Assembly: GCA_013399855.1 (NCBI GenBank) | Contig: VXAY01003172.1 | Coordinates: 161,119 to 225,118 of the forward strand | Source of the DNA: Oxyruncus cristatus | Lineage: Eukaryota; Chordata; Aves; Passeriformes; Cotingidae | Reading direction: 5' to 3' | Length of the DNA: 64,000 nt | Shown here: in pieces, positions 44,041-54,340 of the stretch | Position numbering within the stretch: the first letter of the stretch is position 1 | How the letters are laid out: each line of letters starts with the position of its first letter | Made by a program: the position numbers and the translations under genes | Notes under the pieces: generated by a model | Seen by the model: the letters and a program-made list of their open reading frames with translations, nothing else | Database searches by the model: none | Told to the model about the DNA's origin: nothing

Positions 44041-45629
44041 AAAGAAACCGTGAACTGTCTTGCCTCAGTTGTCAGGATCGAGTCACTGGTACAGGTGAGG
44101 ATGACAGCAATAACTGGAAAACCTCCCCAGCAATCTGGAAGCGAGGTGCCCACCATCCCATGTCCACACCCAGTCAGTGTAAAGCCACTGGGAAAGTGGG
44201 AACTGATGGCACCGGGCACCAAGGCCACAGGACACCAATGCCACAGCACGTCAGTCCCAGCCCCAAGGACTGTGGCACCCTGGGAAGTGGGGAAGCACAA
44301 ATGGTTGGTGTCTGTCCATGCCCCTGTGCACTGTAGGTCATCAGCCTGTGCTGGAAACTGGGATGGTTGAGACACACAGCCAGCGAATTACTGGGACAGC
44401 TGCCATTACTGGCCAGCATGGGTTGGTGAGGAGGGGTTTGGATATCATGGGTATCTGCCCATGCAATCAGGGGCTGCTGGAGCTGCTCCAGGGAGAGCAG
44501 AGTAGGATGGGCCATGAGCCAGAGCCACCTGTGATGGGATACTGCAGTTGAATTGAGTGCTGGATTCATTTGTGCTGAGGACACCAGCTTCACACTGGCA
44601 ATAACTATAGCAATGAACACACAGTAAAATAAACCTCCAGTTGGAGCCCAAGTCTAGAGACTTGGGAGGGAGAAAATTAGAGGCAGAAAATCCCAGGAGC
44701 AGTGTCTTTTTTAAGGATGTACAGAAATTCTTATTGCCAGGTATGTGCCATCCTCTCCCTGTGTCTGATGTGCTCCTGAGCAGTGTCTGGAAGGAGGGGT
44801 ACCACAGGGGTTGGATTGCCAGGAGCTCACAGCCAAACCATCCAGGAAGCGGATCCCAGAGGGATGCTGAGCCCCCCCAGAGGCAGGGACTGGGGGGCAA
44901 CAGCCCTGAGACACCGAGAGCCTGGGCTATGCTTGGGTACTGTGAGATCACCAAGGCAGGAAAGTAATGGCAGCAAGAAGGCAGAGCAGAGGGGCAGGAA
45001 GGTGTGCCAGGGGTCAGCAATGGAGGGGCAGGAAGGTGTGCTGGAGGGGTTAGTGACTGCTTCTACCTCCAGTTTCTAAAGCCTCATTCCAGGAATCCCA
45101 GCTCGTACCAGATGCCACAACTCTTATGCTCACCACATGACCTTGAGACAAACGATCTGTCCCCAACCTGCACCAGGGACGAGGATGCAGAGATGGAGTC
45201 ACCAGGGCTCTGCTCCCAGGGTGTGGGACTGCCTCTGGGCAGCACCAGGGATGAGCCGGCGGCTCCCTTGGAATGGAACAGACGTGTCCCTGGGCTGATG
45301 TGGGAACAGGCTCATGGGTACCACCTGGGGGTGTGTGTGGCATCCTTGTCACAGGGCTCTGTTGGCCCATGGGGATCAAGAGCTGGAGCTGGAGCTGGGA
45401 CTCGACCTCTCCGCTCTTCTGGGGCTGGACCCCTCTGCTGTGCCTCACAGGAGCCACAGGCGGAATCTAAGGAATGCTGGGGACCAGAGCCCCAAAGGAC
45501 ATTTTGATCTCTCCTGATCATTTCCATGTCACTGACCAGAAATCAAAATTATTTCTATGCCCTTCTGAACATAAAGAAAAGTGGTTGGGACTTGGGAGAG
45601 GGAGTGTGAGCAGAGGGTGAGTGTGTGTG

Positions 45630-46065
45630 GAAAGAGCATGAGATTAATTACAGGAGCAACAACTACAAGTGTTGATAAATCCCTCCCATTAGGAGTGTGC
45701 CTGTGGTCCTGTAAGTATCTGCCATTCTCAAGCTGGGATGAATGAACCAGCTAATTGTTCGCTATGCTGAAAGCAATCCTCAGGGAGCAGCACATGCCAT
45801 GGAATGAGTCAGCTCTGTGCTGGCAGGGTTGTTCTCAGATTTTAGAATATTTAGCTGGACGATTCCTACCCAAGTTCAGCGGTGACAGAGAAGGGTGTTA
45901 TTTTCATCAATGTATAAAGAAAGAAAGAAAGACATCAGATACTGTTTGTTTCCTGATAAGGGAGATCTGGCAAAAAAACAGGATCGTTTCACTCGTTAGT
46001 GCACTTGTGAAATGAGTCATGTGTGCTTCAGCACCGCTTCCAGAAACTTAATTGAAAGTTCTGGT
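45630..46065. promoter_or_regulatory. Candidate regulatory block with two AP-1/MAF-type sites
   Basis: AT-richer, non-repetitive apart from a short AAAG run at 45916-45931. Motifs seen are TTAATTA at 45644-45650, CAGCTAATTGTTCGC at about 45750, TGAGTCA followed by GC at 45805-45811 (an NF-E2/MAF-type extension), and a second TGAGTCA at 46013-46019. The two AP-1-type sites lie about 208 bp apart. The pattern is suggestive of an enhancer, but single 7-mers occur by chance about every 8 kb per strand, so this remains inference. Confidence 0.33.
45916..45931. repeat. (AAAG)4 microsatellite
   Basis: Four perfect AAAG units. Very short simple repeat. Confidence 0.85.
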
Positions 46066-46319
46066 GTCTGTTGTTGTACAGGGAGAACCATATGCTAGCG
46101 AAAGACAGGGCTTATTTTTGAAGTCCAGAACAATTATAACAGCATCAAATCCCAACTGTCATGGCATGGTGTTTGGAGAGCAGGGATAAATCTAGGAGTT
46201 TCTGCTGTAAGGAGAGCAAAAACCTGAACACAACAACACGAGAGGAGAGACTGTTTTCAAGAACTGGTTTTGCTGAGCTGTTCGGTGGTGGGGATGGTCA
46301 GTGCCAAATGGACTATTAA

Positions 46320-46512
46320 GGGTGGTGGGACAATGGCACAGGTTGCCCAGAGAAGCTGTGGCTGCCCAATCCCTTGAAGTGTTCAAGGCCAGGTTGGACG
46401 AGCCTTGGATCAACCTGGGCTAGTGGAAGGTGTCCCTGCCCATGGCAGGGCGAGGAACAAGATGGTCTGTAAGTTCCCTTTCAACCCAAACCACTCTCTG
46501 ACTCAGTGATTA
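46320..46512 (+). mobile_element. CR1 LINE 3' end (group A)
   Basis: Contains GGTTGCCCAGAGAAGCTGTG, AGTGTTCAAGGCCAGGTTGG, CTAGTGGAAGGTGTCCCTGC, TTTCAACCCAAACCACTCTC and TGACTCAGTGATT. 193 bp, 5'-truncated. Confidence 0.94.
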
Positions 46513-47138
46513 AGGGCAGCCCCTCCAGCAGAGGAATGAGTGTGGGATACAGCCTGTTGCTTGCCAGGTGCTTGTGCTGCCAGCAGTGCAGGTGCTAGCC
46601 CATCTTTGATGGTCCTGGTTAATCATCCCATGCCATCTCATTCATCCTTTTTTATTATTATTTGCAAAGCTCTCTTGGCTGGAGAATAAAGTCAGTGAAT
46701 CACATGCTGGGAAACAAACACCCTCGTGACACCAGGCTCCAGCAGCGCCTGAGCCGAGCCATAGATCCGCAGAGCACAGCACTGGGAACAGTGCTCCTCA
46801 TATCCTTGTGGAAAAGCTTTCTGGAGAGGAGCCAGGGTCCTTCTGTGACCATCTCATCCCAGACTGCAATCACCCCGCGGAGGCTGGGAAGCAGCCTCTG
46901 CACCATGATTCAATGGAAGCAAACAACACGACATTCCAGCACTGCCAGTGTACGCAGTGTTGGATGAGGAGAGCGATGAGGGGAGGGAGATGTTTGTGCA
47001 GCCTCATCCCAGAGAGACCAAGCCCTCTTCCATCTGCTGGAGGGGACCACATGGACACAGTCTGCCAAGCACAAGGGTCACAAGGAGCTCAGTATATTTG
47101 GCTGTGAGGTTGCAGAGGGTTTGTTCTTGCAGTTTTCT
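46513..47138. other. Unique DNA, nothing recognised
   Basis: Between two same-strand group A CR1 copies. It has a T-rich patch at about 46648-46665. A 101-codon plus frame (46662-46967) shows no domain and overlaps others. Confidence 0.6.
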
Positions 47139-47280
47139 CCTGGAAGTGTCCAAGACCAGGCTGGATAGAGCTCGGAACAACCTGTTTTGGTGGGAGGTGT
47201 CTCTATCCATGGCAGGGCATTGGAATGAGATGAGATTTAAGGTCCCTTCAACCCAAAGCAGTCTGTGATTCTGTGATTTA
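47139..47280 (+). mobile_element. CR1 LINE 3' end (group A)
   Basis: TCCTGGAAGTGTCCAAGACC, GAACAACCTGTTTTGGTGGG, CCATGGCAGGGCATTGG, TTTAAGGTCCCTTCAACCC, and the tail GTCTGTGATTCTGTGATTTA. 142 bp, 5'-truncated. Confidence 0.93.
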
Positions 47281-47704
47281 GCTAGGATTTCAGTTTTGTT
47301 AGATTGCTCCATCACTGACATGGCAACCCTAGTACTGCCCATACCTCTCCCCTGCCTCCTCTACCCACTATTCCATGTTTAGACCCTTACTTCTGTGGGG
47401 CACCTTCAGCAAAGTTCTTACACAGGTGCATGATCTCGGGTATCTGCTAAAACCATAATACAACAGCACCTGCTTAAACAAAACCACATAGTGTCCTGTG
47501 TGCTGGGGTGAAAGGGGCTGCTTCCCAAGAGGGGGGCGTGTGCCAGAATGTCACATCCCTGCAGGATGTGGAGCAGGAGCAGCTGTGGAACCTGCCTGCA
47601 GGATGTGGTAAAGACTAGAGTCCTTGCAAGGTCCTGCAGCAGGTGCAGGAGCAAAACATGATCAGCTCCAGCAGCAGTGGTGACCTTGCAGGAGCTCAGC
47701 CTTC

Positions 47705-47770
47705 CCCTAATTCCATATTTCCCCGTTCCCTAATTCCATATTTCCCCGTTCCCTAATTCCATATTTCCCC
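47705..47770. repeat. 23 bp exact tandem repeat, 2.9 copies
   Basis: Copies start at 47705, 47728 and 47751. The unit is CCCTAATTCCATATTTCCCC plus GTT. The copies are identical over their full length, so the duplication is recent. The last copy stops after the CCCC. Confidence 0.97.
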
Positions 47771-47858
47771 AGCCATATACTGCAGTAGCCTGTGTCAGAG
47801 TTGAATCCATGTGGCATAACAATACATATAACTTGAACACGGGGTTCCTATGGTGAGA

Positions 47859-47907
47859 GATTTTTTCTTTCTTTTTATTTATTTTTCTTCTTTTTTCTTC
47901 CTTTTGC
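47859..47907. repeat. T/C-rich low-complexity tract
   Basis: A run of T with interspersed C and A (TTTTTTCTTTCTTTTTATTT and onward). Low-complexity sequence. A decayed poly(A) of a minus-strand retrocopy is possible, but nothing identifiable precedes it. Confidence 0.75.
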
Positions 47908-48849
47908 ATGTTCATCTGTCCAGAAATTGTCATTTCCCACAGAGAGGGGTGAGGAAGGCACTATCAGGGCTTCACTGAAAAATTATCCAAGGGGCTATAG
48001 AAATTAATATGAGTGAAACAGGGGAAACCTGGCCAAAGTGTTTCAACTTCAACACAGAGCGATAAAATAGAATATATTGCTCCTTTAGGTGGGCACAGAG
48101 GATAGATATCCTCAGGATATGAACCCAGGGGAACAAAAAATGCTGAGCACTTCTTTTGCATTGGGAGGATGTTTCTGAGGGTCAGAAACAGTTGTTTCAC
48201 CTGATCCTGAGGTCATTTTAGGTAGAGTTTACCTGTCACCTTAAGAAGTCCCTCTCAGATCTTATGGGAACAAAAAGGCTGCTGGTATTTCTGGAGCTGG
48301 AATGGGAAACCCAATTAGAAGGGAGAAGGTCAGGTGTTTCTACGTTTGTTTCAGGCAGAGGAGTAAAAGAAGGACCCTGGGTCCCTGTGCTCCATGAAGG
48401 TGGTGGGGCCTTGGGACCTCCTGGGCTGTGCTTGGCAGGTTGAGTGGTGAGCAGAGGAGAATCGAGGCTGTCAAAAGCCAGGTCTGGTCTCAGGGGACAG
48501 GGCTGTGACCCTGCAGGCTGCTCTCAAGGCATGAGAAGTTCAGTGGGCTATGAAACCCCCGAACAAAGGGACTGCTTTGGGAGCCATCCTTTGTCTCATC
48601 CCTGTCACCAGCAGTGGTCACCCCTGGCTTGGCCTTTGGTGCCACACCATCCCCAGGCTATCAGAGGTTCTCGCAAATCTATCATTCTCCTTGGATATCC
48701 TCCTGTTCCTCCTCATGTGCTGGCAGAGGAGGGCTGGGAGAACACATCAACTGCTCCTGCACACGTGAGTGGTGGGAGCACCGGCAGACTCAGAGCCATG
48801 CAAGAAAAGCAGGTTTTTAATGACTTGAGGGGTCTTTGATTCCAAATTT

Positions 48850-48876
48850 ATGTGTATAAATATATATATATATACT
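48850..48876. repeat. (TA)n microsatellite
   Basis: TGTGTATAAATATATATATA and onward to TACTATC. Short TA dinucleotide repeat, likely length-variable. Confidence 0.85.
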
Positions 48877-49020
48877 ATCATGAGTGATGCCAGTACTCTG
48901 AGAGCACAGGAGGGTGGTGAAGAGAGTGTCTGACTACCAGATAATTTGGAAATCTCCCCCTTTTGTCAGCTCCGAGCCACTGCCAACCCAACAGATCGCA
49001 GGGTTTTAGGAGCTCAGAAG

Positions 49021-49086
49021 GGTATAGGCTGGATATTAGGAAAAGGTGGTCGGCCACTGGAACAGGGTCTCCAGGGCAGTGGTAGA
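49021..49086 (+). mobile_element. CR1 LINE fragment
   Basis: GGTATAGGCTGGATATTAGG, GGTCGGCCACTGGAACAGGG and TCTCCAGGGCAGTGG match the central CR1 3' region. The typical tail is missing or decayed after about 49090. Only about 65 bp are assignable and the group cannot be decided. Confidence 0.8.
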
Positions 49087-52000
49087 TTGAGCAATGATTT
49101 GCCCATGGTGCCAGGGCTCTTTCTGTCACTGCTGGGTTCATACTTACATTTTACAGTGGCCAAAAGGGAAAAATGAGCTCAAGTCTGTCAAGAAACTGCT
49201 GAGGCAAGTGTTGTGAAGGCCATAGGTGATCATTTCCTTTGCTGTTTACCAGTTCTGTATCTCCCCCAGAGCTTCCAGACAATGTTCTTGTCCTTCATCT
49301 CTTTGGGGTGAAACACTGTGAGAAATCACAAGCTACAGTGTCTCGTTTCCCCTTATTAAACATTTCCCTGCTGCAGCTGATGCACGTACAGCCAAGGGCA
49401 GAGATTTAGTGGCCGTTGGCTGAAGGATCTATGGCCCAAACAATCTCTGGGTCTTGCTGATGTGATTGTTTGGTGGATTTGTGAAGAAGACCTGAGAAAG
49501 TGAAGTTCCCTGGGAGAAATCACCTAGAATGAAATTCCTGACCATCAACAGCGAGGCAAAACAGTGCATTTTCCGAGTGGTTGGAGCAGGAGTTGATGAG
49601 CTGTGTAAGATAACATTATGCAGTAATTGGCAGTGATGGCATATCCCACTGATCCCACACATCCCAGTGATCACACAGAGTGTTGTCCTGATGCAAAAAC
49701 AATAAATCCCTTCAGTGAGGTGTGTGGACTGTGAACCTAACCTGGGACCCCTGACAGAGCTCTGTGCCTGCCTTCAGCCACTCAGAGAGATGGGAGAGAA
49801 CACGGTACCTGGTGCCACAGGATGGTCTGGCTCCTGGTGACAGCTGGCCAAGGGCCAGCTGCAAGCACAAGGCAAGGCTTGATAAAGGACTCTCCTACAG
49901 GATGACTTGTCGTGGCTCATACGGGTGTTATGGCAGAGAGCCCAAAGAATTGCGGAGAGCCCAGGGACAGTTGCCATCAGCCGGGACTTTTAAGAGGGAG
50001 GTCAAGCCAGAGCCTGAGCAACACTCCAGCATCTCCATTTGCCGTGCACAGAGGATGGCCCAGGTGAGCAGGGATGTTGATGGCACTCACAGGCTGCTCT
50101 GGGGACACCTGGGTGTCTTGCTGACTGTTTGCATGAGCACTGCCAAATCCTGATCAGCAGCATCTTGTGGTGATCGAGCCTTGCAGGGGAGCTCTACGGG
50201 TGTTCTACACAAATAGGACAGCACAGAGCTCTGCCAGAGCTGCCCAAGCTCCATCCCTGTGTGTTTATTTCTGTTTACTATCTGCAGTCATTGGAGCAAT
50301 TAGCAGGTCTGGTGCCAGGTGAAGGTGTCATGGGGTGCACTGTGGGACTGGAGAGGCTATTTTTAGGTCTGTAGAGTTGCTGCTGTCACCCCCCTGTGCT
50401 GCTCCACTACCCAAAGCAGCACTGTCTGGGCTGGCAGGATAAAGGAGGCCCCGCTGCAGGCTGGGCAGGGGCTGAGCCAGTGGCCCTGGCACCACAGAGC
50501 CCACTCCCAGCTTGCTGACCCCCATGTCATGCCACACAACCGGCACCACCACCACCATGACCCCTTCTCCTCATGCTGGAATGGGCACGAAGGGAGACTC
50601 CTGATGGAACAACCAGGGGTACACCTGGGCCAGCCAGGTGAGTCTCTGGGAATGGGCACATTCACAGCCAAGGAGGAGATTGACTGGTCACTCATTCCCT
50701 CACTGGGAATGAGGACTGACTACAGCTAACTGTGGGGTTTTCTTCCCATTTGTAAAAATAAATAGAAGGCTCTGAGCTCCCTGATGCAAACTGTACAAAT
50801 GTAGACCTTGTGCATCCAAGCCCATGGCTCTGAATGTCAGCAGATGTCCGTGGAGCTGCTGCTGGTGCAGGATCAGAGGTTTGGGAGCCTCCGGCCCCCA
50901 GAGTTGCACAATCTGTGCTTTCCCAGCTCAGCCTGTTCCCAGCACAGCTGAGGAAAGTGACATTGAACACGCTGTGGCCCATGGAGCTGGCAGGAGTGAT
51001 GTGGCATCCCGGGGACTCAGCAGGCAGGACCCTCGGGCATGCAGCTGGACACAGTCAAAGGCAGACAAGCAGTGAGCTGGAGCTAACAGGGTCTGTGGGG
51101 GCCGGGAGCCTTGGGAAGGAGCCCCTCAGCCATCCAGAGAGCTGTCACCAGCCCTGTGGCTTCTGGAGACACCCAGGGCAGCTCTCTTCATGAGGGAATG
51201 ACTCCCCAGTCCCCCCTCTGGCTGCTGGTGGCATGTGGCAGGTTCTGCCCTGGGGAGTCCTGACTTCAGCTGGCTCTGCCCAAGTGCTGGGACTCAGGAA
51301 TAAAACCTAAACCAGCTGGGGGGTGCTGGGGACAAGGGCAGCAGTGGCTGCAAGCACAGCGTGAAGTTGCTCCTGCTGCCACCACTGTGACACAGAGGAG
51401 CCCAGTGGGGGCCTGACCCTGGCCGGTCCTGCCAGCAGTGTGGACATTGCCCAATCGGGGACAGGCATGGGGGAGATACAAGGCACAACCAGTATTTTTG
51501 AGAACACCTTTGATGAATGAAGCTGTTCATCATCTATGATGAGTCAAGCTGTTGCTGACAGGGCAGTGTCACTGACTTCCACACTGCAGTCCCTGGCTGG
51601 TGTCCAGCAGCAGGCTGGCCTTGGGGGCCATGGGGTTGTGCCAATGGCTTTTAGTCTCAGAAAGCCTCTCAAGGATCCCTGATTTTCCCAGATATGTGCC
51701 TGGGTCTGCAGTGGCACAGACCCCAGAGCCAGGGCAGACATGTCCTGCTGCCTCCCAGCACACGTTAGGAGGGGAGGCTGGTCCCCGATACAGCAGAGCC
51801 AGGACCTCTGCCAGCCCTGCTAGTCCCCTGCTGTGCCCCCTCCTTGGATAGGATGATGGGGACAGGGAAAAGCACTGTTGGCTGCCTCATGGAAAGCCAG
51901 TGAGTGTGTCTTTGTCTTTTGTGGCTCTCACAGTACCTGAGGACCCGACCTGCTGCAGGTCACACGCATAGGCTCAACGCCTCCTCCCTGCATCAGCCCT

Positions 52001-52172
52001 TGTGTGCTACTGCTGGGAGTTAATGGGGTGCTGCAGTCCCAGGTAAAACCTGTACGAGGTGTGATGGGACTCACAAAGTCTTCTGGACTCAGGGAGAGTG
52101 TCACGGTGCCAGCTTCGGGTGACTGGCTGTCCCCTTCCAGGATGCTGAAATCTCGACTTCAGTGTGGTACTT
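49087..52172. other. Unique DNA, no confirmed gene
   Basis: About 3.1 kb. A segment 50511-50637 ends in a perfect CAG/GTGAGT donor and contains a short His-rich frame, noted in Part 2. AT-rich patches lie at about 49330-49380 and 50270-50315. Other frames are short and overlapping. Confidence 0.55.
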
Positions 52173-52336
52173 ATAGAATCACAGAATGGCTTGGGTTGGG
52201 AGGGACCTTAAAAGACCATCTTGTTCCCCTCCCTGCCATGGGCAGGAACATCTTCTGCCAGACCAGGTTGCTCCAAGCCCAGGGATGGGGCAGCCACAGC
52301 TTCTCTGGCCAACCTGTGCCAGGGCCTCCCCACCCA
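52173..52336 (-). mobile_element. CR1 LINE 3' end (group A)
   Basis: The plus strand reads TAGAATCACAGAATGGCTTG, GGTTGGGAGGGACCTTAAAA, CCATGGGCAGGAACATCTTC, CCAGACCAGGTTGCTCC, GGGGCAGCCACAGCTTCTC and CAACCTGTGCCAGGGCCTCC. 164 bp. A group A block between GCTCCAAGCCC and AGGGATGGGG appears shortened, suggesting a small internal deletion of about 30 bp. Confidence 0.94.
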
Positions 52337-54164
52337 AATCACAGGCATAAGATGTCTGGAAAACCATGCTCCTCTGTGAGCCTGACAGATCAATATTCTG
52401 AGGCTGAAGGTCAAAGAACAGCTCCAGCTTCCAGGAAGTTGGACGCATTATAATAAAGTAGCCAGAGGTGAGAAGGAATAGCAGGAGAACATATGAAGAA
52501 GCTGAAGGAGAACTGGGTATTACACATCTGGGAGGGAGCCCTCATTTCTGGTCTATCAGCAGCAGGGCCAGTGGAGCTCTACAGGGCGCTAAGCACTGTT
52601 GGTTTGGACTCGTTACACCTGGTGATGAAGCAACCCAGAGATTATGAGGAGAGGCTGATCCTCAGGACTTGAAAGGAATTATCAACTCTGGGAAAATTTG
52701 TGGCCAAAGCCCCAGCAGCTCAAACCCACACACTCAGCAGAGCATTAGGTCTGAGGGGCTGTTCCCATTTCTGTGGTCCCTCTGTGCCATGCAGGTGGCA
52801 CAATGAGTACCACCCCCAGGGGAACAGTGGTGCAGCAGTGGTGGGGTCAGGATCAGGATTCCTGGTAGTCTGGGGTGGCACAACAGCACTGTCTGTCACA
52901 CCAGCACAGAGCCCATGGCACGGCAGGATGCCAGAGGTCCCGGTGCAGGGGTCGGGCTGAGCAGTGCTCCAAGGCAGAGCAGGGTTAGGAGAGCAAGATC
53001 CAGTACAGGGATGAAGGATCGGTGTAGTGCTGTGAGCACAAGGAGAGCATCCCCTGTAAATTCCCATGTCCTGCAAGCCCAGAGGATGGGTTGGCAGGAT
53101 CAGAATGAGGGTCCAAGCCCTGGCAGGGTGAGCAGGGCTGCACTGGTGTGTCAGGGAGCTTAAGCCTCACGTGCTTTTGGTCACATCTATGTGCTAGTGA
53201 ATGGCTGCTGAGGGACTGAATAAAGCTGCGTGTCCAGGGAGCTCTGCCCCTCCTCTCCCATGCCAAGCAGCACACAACACGCTGTGCCAGCTCATCACTG
53301 CTGACTCCCCCCTCCCCTGCACAATCCCCTCCCCAACCACAGATTAAATGATGGCAGAAGAAATGTCAGTTCATCCAGGTGACACATCTCAGCCAGAAAA
53401 CCTGACTGTCCTCTGGAATTCCGAGCTTGCCTCCCAGTCTGGAGAGCTGCTGGAGCTTCCTCTGGGGAACAACCCTCCTGTCTGTGCTGCTCCTCTCCAG
53501 GGTTTGGGCATCTTAACAGGGATCCAAGGACATTTGGTGCTAGAAAAGAGTCTTTTATAAGCAAATTAAGAGTGGGGGTCCTTTCCATGACACGAACCTG
53601 CTCTGTGCATTCCTGTACAAACCAGGGCACAGAGATCTCTAAGAGGCTACTGGGTGCTGAGGCTGGGGCTGCCCATCCTCCCAAGCCCTGGTAACAGCTG
53701 ATCTGCTCCCATCCTGCATCTCCTGCTGACTCCCAACAGACCCAGGGATCCCATGCTGCAAAGGCAGAAGCAGACCCTGATGCCATCCCCGCCTGCTGCC
53801 TGTGCTCTTAGGGATGTTGGTTCCTTCTCAAATGAGGCCAAGGGATCACTCACTGACCTGCTGACCGTGGTAGTGCTGGTGGGTGACAACAATGAAGGAC
53901 CCTGGGAGCAGGACAAGCCCTGGCCTTTCCCCACATGGCTCTGAACTGGGCCATGTCCCCAGCCCTGGCAGGGAGAAGGGGATGGGTGGGTGATGTGAGG
54001 CTGGCTGGGCACAGGGACAAGAGCCATTGCTGACACTGGGGAGGGCGTCGTGACCTACCTTTGCCCAGCTCCATGAGTCACAACATAGCTTGGAGGTGCC
54101 AGACTTTGTCTGCAGGAAGCAAAATTCCCTGCCTGGGTCACTTGCCTGTGCTGGAGAGGCTGGA

Positions 54165-54340
54165 GGCAGAGCTGGGGCTGATGGAGGGAACTGGAGCTGA
54201 CAGCAGGAACTGGGGCTGACAGCAGGGACAAGGGATGATGGCAGGGCTGGGGATGATGACAGGGACAGAGATGCTGATAGGGACAGGGATGATGGCAGGG
54301 ACAGGGAAGATGGCAGTGCTGGAAATGATGGCAGAGCTAA
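54165..54340. repeat. 18 bp minisatellite, about 9-10 copies
   Basis: Degenerate units of GATGATGGCAGGGACAGG type, with a diverged half built of GGGCTGACAGCAGGAACT units (from about 54190). Period is 17-20, mostly 18. The minus frame across it reads as PSSLSLPSSLSLSASLS-type low complexity, which is a by-product of the 18 bp period. Confidence 0.9.

Larger units (their letters stand above)
44041..46319. other. Unique DNA with an AT-rich regulatory-like block
   Basis: No gene recognised. Frames of up to 191 codons (44445-45020, -) overlap plus frames. A short GAGCTG hexamer repeat lies at about 45380-45400. The block 45630-46065 is listed separately. Confidence 0.55.
47281..49020. other. Unique DNA with simple repeats
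   Basis: No gene recognised. It holds an exact 23 bp triplication (47705), a T-rich pyrimidine tract at about 47859-47907 and a short TA microsatellite (48850). The 47700-48250 part is AT-richer than its surroundings, with scattered short frames. Confidence 0.55.
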
